Positions 7,567 to 15,731 of a DNA stretch of 64,000 nucleotides are shown here, piece after piece. The notes under the pieces are model-generated. The model ran no database searches, was not told the origin of the DNA, and worked only from the letters and a program-made list of their open reading frames with translations. Origin of the DNA: an uncultured Microscilla sp. (lineage in GTDB: Bacteria; Bacteroidota; Bacteroidia; Cytophagales; Microscillaceae). The stretch covers positions 1-64,000 of the forward strand of contig NZ_CANLRP010000011.1 in the NCBI RefSeq assembly GCF_947493425.1. The letters are read 5' to 3'. Both the position numbers and the translations under genes were made by a program. Every line of letters begins with the position of its first letter. Position 1 is the first letter of the stretch.

Positions 7567-8004
7567 CTAATCTACCTTTGGCTTAAACACCAACATCACA
7601 CCTTTAGTGTCACTTTCTTCCTGCAACACCAGGCTGTCTTTGGTAATTTTTATTATTTTCAACCGGCTTACCTTGCCATTTTTCTCAGTGGTTGTCAAGA
7701 GCTTGTCACCATCTGATAACTTCCAGGTCATTTCTTCTTCTTTGCCGTTCATTGAGGCCTTCGCTGTTCCACCTGCCTTAAAGACGATGTAGGATTGTTC
7801 TATCATTGCCTTCATCTTAGCCCTTTGCTCGTCAGGCATTTTACTCATCTGTTGTTTTTCTATCTCTGGCATATTTTCTATCATACCCTCAAAAGAAAAC
7901 CTCCAGCCTTTGGTCAACATTTTCTTTGTAGACTGTGCCTGAACCATACTCAATCCACCCAATACCAGTGCCAGTGCCAATACATATTGTTTTAACTTCA
8001 TCAT
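7567..8004 (-). CDS. Small secreted lipocalin-like protein, copy 1
   Basis: A 145-residue exported protein. The signal peptide is YVLALALVLGGLSMVQAQ, with cleavage after about residue 23. The mature domain contains a Met/Lys-rich helix (QQMSKMPDEQRAKMKAMI) and several beta strands ending in a TWKLSDGDKL motif and KDSLVLQEES. It is the upstream member of a tandem duplication with 7105-7539. The two proteins have diverged considerably but kept the strand pattern. A lipocalin-like fold is inferred from pattern only, and the ligand is unknown. Confidence 0.65.
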   Translation of the reverse strand: MMKLKQYVLALALVLGGLSMVQAQSTKKMLTKGWRFSFEGMIENMPEIEKQQMSKMPDEQRAKMKAMIEQSYIVFKAGGTAKASMNGKEEEMTWKLSDGDKLLTTTEKNGKVSRLKIIKITKDSLVLQEESDTKGVMLVFKPKVD

Positions 8005-8224
8005 GTTTAGTTTTTAATTTTAAAAAGTGTTTCAGGCAATGAGGTAAAAGTACTGGGATGTTTTTGGGAAGCTACAGGCTGTACCCCTGCTTGTCCTAAG
8101 TATGTTTATTACTTGGCGAGCCACACCAAAAAACCTTGATCATTCAACTATTGCCAGATTATATATACCTGTTGGGAGCAAAAATTGTTTGCATGGTAAT
8201 ATAATATCAGTGCACACTGGTATA

Positions 8225-8256
8225 AAAAAAGCTACCTCATACGAAGTAGCTTTTTT
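8225..8256. terminator. Bidirectional hairpin terminator
   Basis: An 11-bp perfect stem (AAAAAAGCTAC at 8225-8235 and GTAGCTTTTTT at 8246-8256) with a 10-nt loop. It sits in the 493-bp intergenic stretch 8005-8497, which has no gene I can support. Confidence 0.6.
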
Positions 8257-8301
8257 GTGTGTCAATCTAAAACCCATTAAAAACTATTGTAATATTTTAA
8301 G

Positions 8302-8355
8302 AAAACCACCACCTATAAGAAAGGAGAGATAAGTAAATCGTCAGGCGGTGGTTTT
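8302..8355 (+). terminator. Hairpin with long loop and T-run
   Basis: AAAACCACCACCT (8302-8314) pairs with AGGCGGTGGTTTT (8343-8355), with one mismatch, and is followed by a T. The loop is 28 nt. Together with the hairpin at 8225-8256 this brackets a short region with no ORF. It may be a second terminator or a structured leader upstream of the cupin gene. Confidence 0.4.
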
Positions 8356-8497
8356 TCAAAGTAAATGTTGTTAGTAAAAGTTTCTGATATTTATTACATT
8401 AGAAGTGGTATTCAGTGGAGTATTTTTTTTGAAAAATTACATACACTACTCAAAATCAACCTATTAGCACCTATAAAAATCACAGAAAACCTATTTT

Positions 8498-9172
8498 ATG
8501 GAAGTAGACAAAGTGGCATCAATCAATTTATACCAGACAACTCCCCAGCTCAAGGTAGTCATCAAGGAAAGTAATTTTTCGGGAACGTTAACAGGTTGGA
8601 ACAATGAAATGCTTGCCCTTCACAAAAAGCCTAACACTACTTACACAGGATTTGTATGGCAAGGTTCTGCCCGGCTCACTACCTCACAAGGCGAGTTTGT
8701 ACTGCAAGAAGGAATGTATTTTATGGTATCAGGCCAAGTCAAATTACAAGGCAATGGGCAAGGTTTTGTGATTGCCCAGCCAGGCTACCAGGGAATATTT
8801 ATGCTGGGAGGTCCAGTAGAGCAAAAAGGGCGTTTGCAATATATAGATGGTTGTACCGACACATTGTTGATTGCCCCTGCCACGTTGGGCGATCCTTGCT
8901 TTAACTTATTACACATTCCAGCCAACACTTTTCAGTCGCAGCATACACACCCCTCGTTTAGGGTTGGCATGATTGTGAGTGGCGCAGGTGAATGTATTAC
9001 GCCAGAAGGTAATTTTGCCTTGAGTCCAGGACAAGTTTTTTATATTCCTAAAGATGGTAGGCACAGTTTTAAAACTACTCACAGTGATTTGCGGGTAGTG
9101 GCTTATCATCCCGATTCTGATTTTGGTCCTACCCACCAAAACCACCCAATGATTAACCGAACTATACTTTAA
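8498..9172 (+). CDS. Double-cupin protein
   Basis: A 224-residue soluble protein made of two cupin folds. The first half (about 25-105) has the beta pattern but few metal ligands. The second half carries a cupin metal motif: HTHPSFRVGMIVSGAGE (about 147-163), then PGQVFYIPKDGRHSF with the second-motif His (about 178-192). It ends in HPDSDFGPTHQNHPM. Bicupins of this kind bind small molecules or act as metal oxygenases or isomerases, and the substrate is not readable. It is followed after 8 bp by the zinc-ribbon gene at 9181, so co-expression is likely. Confidence 0.7.
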   Translation: MEVDKVASINLYQTTPQLKVVIKESNFSGTLTGWNNEMLALHKKPNTTYTGFVWQGSARLTTSQGEFVLQEGMYFMVSGQVKLQGNGQGFVIAQPGYQGIFMLGGPVEQKGRLQYIDGCTDTLLIAPATLGDPCFNLLHIPANTFQSQHTHPSFRVGMIVSGAGECITPEGNFALSPGQVFYIPKDGRHSFKTTHSDLRVVAYHPDSDFGPTHQNHPMINRTIL

Positions 9173-9180
9173 AGAAGCTT

Positions 9181-10182
9181 ATGAAATGCCCCAAGTGCGA
9201 ACACGAACAAAAATACAAAGAAGGTATGACCTGCCTCAACTGTAATTATAGGTTTGCCATTAACCCCAAAGAAAAAGGTAACCTGAATGATTACAAGATG
9301 AAATTGCGGATTGAGCAGGTGAGCCAATCGGGACAAGTATATTTTACACCACGCCAGTTGTATGCCTTGTATAGGGGTAAATTTAAAAAAAATGACGCTT
9401 TGGCTATGTTAGTTTTTGGCGCAATAGTAATCAGTATATTCTTTGCATTTGGTAGCCCCGAAGGAGCCATAGTAGCAGGCATAGGGTTTACTATAGCCAT
9501 TTTATATGAAAATTTTAAAAAATCGTGGTTATCAGAACAAGACTTTTTAGCTACTTTTAATCATTGGTATACCCGGAGCGAGTTGGCTAAAGAAGTAAAG
9601 CAGGTCGTATTGCAGCCTGAGTTGACACAATTGCCCCCAGATAACCACGAAAAAGATATTTATGATTATGGAGTAGAGGCAATCATTGTAACCGACCAGG
9701 ATGTATACGTAGATTTGTTTGTAAAAAATAATTACCACACCCAATACAAGGCATTGATTATATCTAAGCACTTCTACCCTGCATATTTGACCCCTCGCCT
9801 AAAGCAACTGTTGCAAGAAAAACCTGACTTGCCTTTGTTTTTTATTCATGATGCTACACTAGAAGGTTTGCAAACAATGACACAGTTTAGGAACCATGCT
9901 GGGCTTGCTACTGAAGGACACCCCTGTATAGATTTGGGGCTTACTCCCGCTCATTTTAATCAGCTGAAACCTCTCAAAAAACTGCTTAAGGGCACTGATG
10001 ATAATCATGCTCCACTTGATTATTTGCAACACCATCATTTTACATCTATTTTTAACAAATATGTTGTAGAACGTGCTGAACAACAGGCATTGCTGAGTGA
10101 GGAAGAGCTATCAGTAATAGAAGCTGATGATTTGTCGGATCGAATATTAATGATTGACTTGATTGCTGATGATTTTGGATAG
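9181..10182 (+). CDS. Zinc-ribbon membrane protein of unknown function
   Basis: A 333-residue protein starting with a treble-clef or zinc-ribbon knuckle pair (MKCPKC at 1-6 and CLNC at 18-21). A basic segment follows, then two adjacent membrane helices near 80-115 (AMLVFGAIVISIFFAF and GAIVAGIGFTIAILY). The C-terminal 200 residues are soluble, with IIVTDQDVYVDLFVKNNYHTQ and FFIHDATLEGL. The segment IIVTDQDVYVDLF recalls an ATP- or nucleotide-binding strand/turn, but I cannot assign a family. It starts 8 bp after the cupin gene, so the two are probably one operon. The asparagine-synthase-like gene follows after 79 bp. Confidence 0.7.
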   Translation: MKCPKCEHEQKYKEGMTCLNCNYRFAINPKEKGNLNDYKMKLRIEQVSQSGQVYFTPRQLYALYRGKFKKNDALAMLVFGAIVISIFFAFGSPEGAIVAGIGFTIAILYENFKKSWLSEQDFLATFNHWYTRSELAKEVKQVVLQPELTQLPPDNHEKDIYDYGVEAIIVTDQDVYVDLFVKNNYHTQYKALIISKHFYPAYLTPRLKQLLQEKPDLPLFFIHDATLEGLQTMTQFRNHAGLATEGHPCIDLGLTPAHFNQLKPLKKLLKGTDDNHAPLDYLQHHHFTSIFNKYVVERAEQQALLSEEELSVIEADDLSDRILMIDLIADDFG

Positions 10183-10261
10183 GTATTTTTTACTTGCTTT
10201 GCTCTAAATCAACAACTAACCTTTGCTTGTTATTAAAACACGCCCAATCGTTTCACTCATC

Positions 10262-12004
10262 ATGTCTGTAATATTTGGATGTACCCACGCTCAAATCAAT
10301 GATTTGCCCCACATGTTTGCCCAAGTAAAACACCGAGGCAGTCACGAATACCAATCGGCAACTGCCCCAAAAAGTCAGCTCTCGATAGGTTTTAGCATTC
10401 CTGCGCATGAACATATTCACCGCTACAGTTCGGGCATTGCCCAAAACAAAGATATACTATTGGCAGCCTCAGGCAACATCACCAATCAAGGTTTTGAGCC
10501 TTTATCACCACAAGGTTTACTAGAGCTTTACGCCAATCAAGGCATTGATTTTTTAAAGGGTATTCGGGGAGCTTATACATTGGTCATTATCAATAATGAG
10601 GACATATACATTGCCCGCGATGGCACTGGGCAACGAACCATATTTTATACCACCCAACAAAATCGTTTGGCGTTTTGCAACGAAGCCAAGGGGATTTATG
10701 CCTTGCCTCATTTTAACAAACAACTCAACCTTGCCGCTATTCCGATATATTTTACGTTTAGCTTTTTGCCTTTGCAAACTACCATGATGCAAGACGTATA
10801 CGAACTACCCGCAGGTATGTATTTGCATTATCACCCTAGGCAAGGTGCACAAACCCATCGCTTTTTTGAGCTAGAGGCTTTCGCCAAAACCCAAAAACAA
10901 AGCACTGAGTATTGGATAGACCGTATTAGGAAAGAGGTAGACCGAGAGATTGAGGCAAAAATGGCAAACGAAAAAGAAATTGGAGTATTTTTGTCAGGAG
11001 GGCTCGACTCTAGCATTTTGGCGGCAAGGGTAGCACAACTGTCACCCAGTAAAATTCATACTTATTCTATCCATTTTGGCAAAAAATACCGCAATGAATT
11101 GCACTATGCCCAAAAAGTAGCCCAACGCTACCAAACCCAACACCACGAGGTAGAAATTAAGCCTAAAAACTTTGTCCCCCAATTGCGTCAAGCTATTTGG
11201 CACCTCGATGACCCCGTGGGTGACCCTATCACCATTCCTAACTTTGAGCTTGCCCGGTTTGCCTCACAAACTACGCGGGTAGTGTTTAACGGCGAAGGAG
11301 GTGATCCTTGTTTTGGAGGTCCCAAAAACATTCCTATGTTGCTCAATCATTGGTACGGGGGCATCGAGCACCCCCCCTATTTTCGTGAAAAAGCTTACCT
11401 GGCTTCTTACCGTCGGGGGTATGCTTACTTAAAGCAAATACTCGCACCTCGTTTGTTAGAGGGATTTGATGAAGATCAACACCTGGTGCCTATCCTGACC
11501 CCATTTTTTGAATGCAAGCATCAGAATTTTCTTGACAAACTTATGACCATTAACATGCGGCTCAAGGGGGCACACCTTATTTTGCCCAAAGTAGAACGCA
11601 TGTTGGGTGCGGTGGGAGTTACGCCTGTATCTCCTTTATTTACTTCAGAAATTGCGCAAAGCAGCATAGAAATGCCCTCGCAGCTCAAGCTACAGCAAGG
11701 CATCGAAAAGTATATTTTAAAACAAGCTTACGCCAATGAATTACCTCCAGAGATTATTCGACGCCCCAAGAGCGGCATGCGGGTGCCCCTGCATTATTGG
11801 TTTCAGGGAGAGATGAAAAAGTACGCAAAAAAAATGCTTTCGGCCAAAAGTATCAGGCGCAGTCAATTGTTCAACCCTGCCACTGTAAAAACTATCCTGA
11901 ATTATAATAAAGACACGGGGATTCATCGCCACGGGCTACTGATATGGATGATGCTCACCTTAGAAATATGGCAGCGTCTGTTTATTGAAGGGGAAGATTT
12001 GTAG
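10262..12004 (+). CDS. Asparagine-synthase-like amidotransferase lacking Cys2
   Basis: About 580 residues from ATG 10262. An in-frame TTG at 10223 would add 13 residues, but MSVIFG matches the natural family start. N-terminal Ntn-amidotransferase fold (about 1-190), then an ATP pyrophosphatase domain with the PP-loop SGGLDSS (residues about 245-251), DDPVGDP and FNGEGGDPCFGG. Canonical asparagine synthetase B starts MCGI, with Cys2 as the glutaminase nucleophile. Here residue 2 is Ser, so glutamine hydrolysis is unlikely unless another residue substitutes. It may use free ammonia, or make an amide in a secondary-metabolite or peptide pathway. Asparagine itself as product is not certain. Confidence 0.8.
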   Translation: MSVIFGCTHAQINDLPHMFAQVKHRGSHEYQSATAPKSQLSIGFSIPAHEHIHRYSSGIAQNKDILLAASGNITNQGFEPLSPQGLLELYANQGIDFLKGIRGAYTLVIINNEDIYIARDGTGQRTIFYTTQQNRLAFCNEAKGIYALPHFNKQLNLAAIPIYFTFSFLPLQTTMMQDVYELPAGMYLHYHPRQGAQTHRFFELEAFAKTQKQSTEYWIDRIRKEVDREIEAKMANEKEIGVFLSGGLDSSILAARVAQLSPSKIHTYSIHFGKKYRNELHYAQKVAQRYQTQHHEVEIKPKNFVPQLRQAIWHLDDPVGDPITIPNFELARFASQTTRVVFNGEGGDPCFGGPKNIPMLLNHWYGGIEHPPYFREKAYLASYRRGYAYLKQILAPRLLEGFDEDQHLVPILTPFFECKHQNFLDKLMTINMRLKGAHLILPKVERMLGAVGVTPVSPLFTSEIAQSSIEMPSQLKLQQGIEKYILKQAYANELPPEIIRRPKSGMRVPLHYWFQGEMKKYAKKMLSAKSIRRSQLFNPATVKTILNYNKDTGIHRHGLLIWMMLTLEIWQRLFIEGEDL

Positions 12005-12113
12005 TTTTTAGAAGGGCTTGAAATAAGCCGATGTATAGTTGGTGTAACAAGTCTTACTCTACCTCTGCAAGCTAAAGCCAGCACATACAGGTATTTTTCA
12101 CTATCGTTTAGGT

Positions 12114-15100
12114 TTATAACCTTACCCCCATGATTGTAATATCGTCTCTTTGTTCAATGCCTTGCTGGTGCTCTGCCATCACTTGCTGTAGTAACTTTTT
12201 TTGTTCTAGCATGGGCAAATGTGCGTGTTCGTCAAAAAAAGATTTTATTCTGAGCGAGCTAAACTTGGTACCTTCAGGGCCCGCCAAACCCACCAACCCA
12301 TCGGTAGTTAAGTAAATGGCTGATCCTTTGGGCAATAACAACGATTGATTAGTAAAAGCACGTTTTTTACGATGCCACCCCCCTATTATTTTACGATCTC
12401 CTTTTAACTCTTTCAAAGGTGTTTTCTTATTTATTTTATAGTACAACGGACGACGAGCACCTGTAAAAGACACCAATGTTTCCTGTTTGTCTGGGGTAGG
12501 CTCAAGCAAACAAAAACAAACATCCATTCCGTCTGCATTGTACTTTTCTTCTTGTCTGAGTGATAGTCTTATTTTAGTATTGAGCATTTCGAGAATACGT
12601 ACTGGCGAGAAAAAGTGACGTTGATTTACTATTTCGTTGAGTAGCGTGTTGCCAATCATAGACATAAACGCACCAGGAACCCCATGACCAGTACAGTCGA
12701 TGACAGCAATCAAAGTAATGCTTTTGTTCTTCTCTCCGGTAATTTGTTCATACACATTTTCTGAGATATGAGAAAACCAATAAAAATCTCCTGACACTAT
12801 GTCTTTAGGATTATACAAAACAAAGTGATCGGCCAATACCTGGCGCATGGCGGTTTCATCTGGCAATATGGCTTGTTGGATAGTTTGGGCATACCTGATG
12901 CCTGAGGTGTAATAATGATTTCTGGCTTCTACCAGTCGCAGTACTTCTTCTTTTTCTTTTTTTTCTGATTGTAGCTCCTGCAGGGTTTCGTGTAGGCTTT
13001 CTGATTGTGCCATTATTTCCTCCTGCTGGCGCTCCATTTTTACATTTTTATAAATTAAATCACCTCTTTGTTCTTCTAGCTGCTTAAAGTGTTCCTGAAG
13101 CTTATCTCTTTGTCGAGTGACCTCTTCGGTACGCTCAGCAATCAAAGCTTCCAGACGTTCGTTTTTTAGGCTCAGTCGGCGCGAACTCCACCAAATGAAC
13201 ATAACCACTAACCCTAGCACCAACAGGGATATTGACAGGTATACCCACACAGATTTGTACCAGGGAGTAACTATTATAAAAGTATAAGTAGCTACTTTGC
13301 TAATAGCCCCTTTGGTATCTCTTGCTCTTACCTTAAAAGTGTAGGTGCCTGGGCTAAGGTTGGTATACTCTTTTTTGCGTGAAGCCATCCACTCCGACCA
13401 ATTTTGATCGTAGCCCACCAGCCAATACTGAAAACGACAAGATTTATGCAATGAGAAATGATTGGATGCTACTGTAAACCTAAAATCATTGATAGTAGTA
13501 GTAAAAACAGAAGGAAGAGTATTTTTTATTATATGTCCGGCAAATAATAACGAGTCTGCCTCTTCATTTCTTTCCCAGTCTACCCTGCGTATCAAGGCAC
13601 TAAAAGAAGAATCTTTAGTAGACTTGTGCCCAAGGTTGTACCAAACTACTCCTTGGCTAATACTCAAAATAACGTTTTGCTTATCAATAAAATAAATAAA
13701 AGGAGTTTGCCTAACCCTAAACATGTCGTAGTTTAAGTCGGTTTTTTTGTAAGACTTACCATTGGTGCTTTTTTCTACAATACAGGTTTGGTCTTTTGTC
13801 AATACCCAAATTCGCCCCTTTGAATCTTGGTGTAGCCACATCACAGGTTTGTTTTTGCCTATGACTGTAGATAATGCGTGTGGTTGAAACTTGTCTTGGG
13901 TTTGATTGTATTCATATACGCCTTTTTTGGTGGTGGCCAGTAGTTTATGATTAATCAAGAATATTCGATTTCCAGCATCAGAGGGTAGGCCTTGTGCTTT
14001 GTTATAGCGGGTATAACTGACCACACTGTCTTTGGTTTTGTTCAAGCTAATCTTGAGCAACCCCTTGGCGTTAGCTGTCCAAACATGGCCACGCTTAGTT
14101 TCAAACAGGTAACTTGCCTCATTAAAACTTTCGTCAAAACCCTTGAGTTTTTCAAGTACACTATTTTTATTATTTAGGCGTAACCTATACAAACCATCCT
14201 GAGCACAAACCAGCATCAGTTCAGGTTGCTGTATAAAGGGCATCATACACAACACATGGGTATTGTGCGAAATAAAAGACACCTTCTGGGTATTGTCAAG
14301 CGCGGCTATGCCCAACGAATGTCCTCCTATTATTTGTTGGTCGTGCGACTGGGTCAAAAACCAGCTTTGCCCTTCAGTATTATCTATTTTGCTAAAATAG
14401 TTACTTGATTCTTTGCCGTGAATCTTTTGGTGAAAAATACCTTGTGAAGTACCTAAATAAAGGCTTTGATGATGCCTCAATGCGGTATATACGACCCCTT
14501 CCAATCCCGTTTTTTCATTCAGTACCGCAAAAGGTGAAAATATATCAATGTGGGCAATTCCACGCTCTAACCCCGCCCACAAACGATTTTGTCGGTCAAG
14601 ATAAAGCGAAAGTACGGTGTTAGACTTTAAGCCTTGCGACTTGTCAATTTTCTTGATTAAACGCCCCTTTTTGTCAAAAATCAAAACTCCAGCATTGAGT
14701 GTACCAAAAGCAAAGTAGTTGGGTGAGAGTTTTAGCCCTGTATACAACTGGGCTGGTTTGATCAACTGGTTGGCTGATGGGCTCCAGGGGACAATTGTGT
14801 TTCCCTCATACAAATATACACCTTGTCTGAAAGTCCCAATCAAAATCCTCTCTTCGTCAAGGGGCAGCATTGTATGTACTTTTTTATTGGTAAACAATTG
14901 CCCTCCAGGTATTAAGTTAAGTTTCGCGCCCTGTAATTGTTGTAATCCTGTACTTGTATCATCAATATATATCTTTTGATGTACCTTAAAAATACGCTGA
15001 AAACGTTTTTTAGCTGGAACTCGCACAAATTCCTGATTGGTTAAATAGTAGATATAAAGCGCCGCTGGGCTAAAAAAAATAACCTGATGAGGGGTAGTAA

Positions 15101-15530
15101 TAATTTTGGTAAATGTAGGTAAGGGGGTGTTGAATCGAAGTGTTTTTTGATAAAATGAGTGATACTGTAGTTGACCAGAAACACTTGGCTGCAAAAAGCC
15201 CAGATGCCCGTTGCCTGCTACATATATTTTACCCTGTTTTCCTTGTGCAAGGGCTTTTGCTGGCGCTTGTTCTTTTAATGAAATAAGCCTCTGATCTACT
15301 CCATCAAACTCTACCACTCCATTATCGTTGGCTATAAACAACAACCCTTGGGAGCCCTGCAAAATTTGCCAATTATGGAAAAGCTTAGGGTAGTCTTCCA
15401 GTGCATAGTTTTTCATCAGGGGTATCCCCTTATCCCTAATCTTAAGTGTATGGCTTACTTGTGCGTATAGCTTAAATAGACTCAAGTACAATAAAACTCC
15501 CCAAAATATAAACCTTTGAACCATGCTCAT
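12114..15530 (-). CDS. Propeller sensor with SpoIIE/PP2C phosphatase output (1)
   Basis: A 1138-residue membrane sensor. Order: signal peptide (about 1-23); two seven-bladed-type Reg_prop beta-propeller regions (about 40-660) with repeats such as GLKSNTVLSLYLDRQNRLWAG; a Y_Y_Y domain with TNLSPGTYTFKVRARD (about 715-765); one membrane helix (about 777-800); a long coiled coil (about 805-895); and a SpoIIE/RsbU-type serine phosphatase (about 920-1138) with IDCTGHGVPGAFMSMIG, DGMDVC, TTDGL and RDDITI. The metal-binding Asp residues look intact. In hybrid two-component sensors the propeller senses a periplasmic polymer; here the output is a phosphatase. First of three such genes on the strand. 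Confidence 0.88.
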   Translation of the reverse strand: MSMVQRFIFWGVLLYLSLFKLYAQVSHTLKIRDKGIPLMKNYALEDYPKLFHNWQILQGSQGLLFIANDNGVVEFDGVDQRLISLKEQAPAKALAQGKQGKIYVAGNGHLGFLQPSVSGQLQYHSFYQKTLRFNTPLPTFTKIITTPHQVIFFSPAALYIYYLTNQEFVRVPAKKRFQRIFKVHQKIYIDDTSTGLQQLQGAKLNLIPGGQLFTNKKVHTMLPLDEERILIGTFRQGVYLYEGNTIVPWSPSANQLIKPAQLYTGLKLSPNYFAFGTLNAGVLIFDKKGRLIKKIDKSQGLKSNTVLSLYLDRQNRLWAGLERGIAHIDIFSPFAVLNEKTGLEGVVYTALRHHQSLYLGTSQGIFHQKIHGKESSNYFSKIDNTEGQSWFLTQSHDQQIIGGHSLGIAALDNTQKVSFISHNTHVLCMMPFIQQPELMLVCAQDGLYRLRLNNKNSVLEKLKGFDESFNEASYLFETKRGHVWTANAKGLLKISLNKTKDSVVSYTRYNKAQGLPSDAGNRIFLINHKLLATTKKGVYEYNQTQDKFQPHALSTVIGKNKPVMWLHQDSKGRIWVLTKDQTCIVEKSTNGKSYKKTDLNYDMFRVRQTPFIYFIDKQNVILSISQGVVWYNLGHKSTKDSSFSALIRRVDWERNEEADSLLFAGHIIKNTLPSVFTTTINDFRFTVASNHFSLHKSCRFQYWLVGYDQNWSEWMASRKKEYTNLSPGTYTFKVRARDTKGAISKVATYTFIIVTPWYKSVWVYLSISLLVLGLVVMFIWWSSRRLSLKNERLEALIAERTEEVTRQRDKLQEHFKQLEEQRGDLIYKNVKMERQQEEIMAQSESLHETLQELQSEKKEKEEVLRLVEARNHYYTSGIRYAQTIQQAILPDETAMRQVLADHFVLYNPKDIVSGDFYWFSHISENVYEQITGEKNKSITLIAVIDCTGHGVPGAFMSMIGNTLLNEIVNQRHFFSPVRILEMLNTKIRLSLRQEEKYNADGMDVCFCLLEPTPDKQETLVSFTGARRPLYYKINKKTPLKELKGDRKIIGGWHRKKRAFTNQSLLLPKGSAIYLTTDGLVGLAGPEGTKFSSLRIKSFFDEHAHLPMLEQKKLLQQVMAEHQQGIEQRDDITIMGVRL

Positions 15531-15731
15531 TCATTATATCATCAACCAATCTTGTGCCGTGATAACTTGTATATATTTTTGGTTAATTGGTTGGACATTT
15601 GATTGACCCCAAAGTTAAAGACTTTTAAGTAAGTAATTGCTAAAAAGTAAAGTATAAAAAACAAACAATGCACGTTATTGTAAACAATCAATAGATAAAT
15701 CAACAAAAACACTGATAAGTAAAAAACAGGT

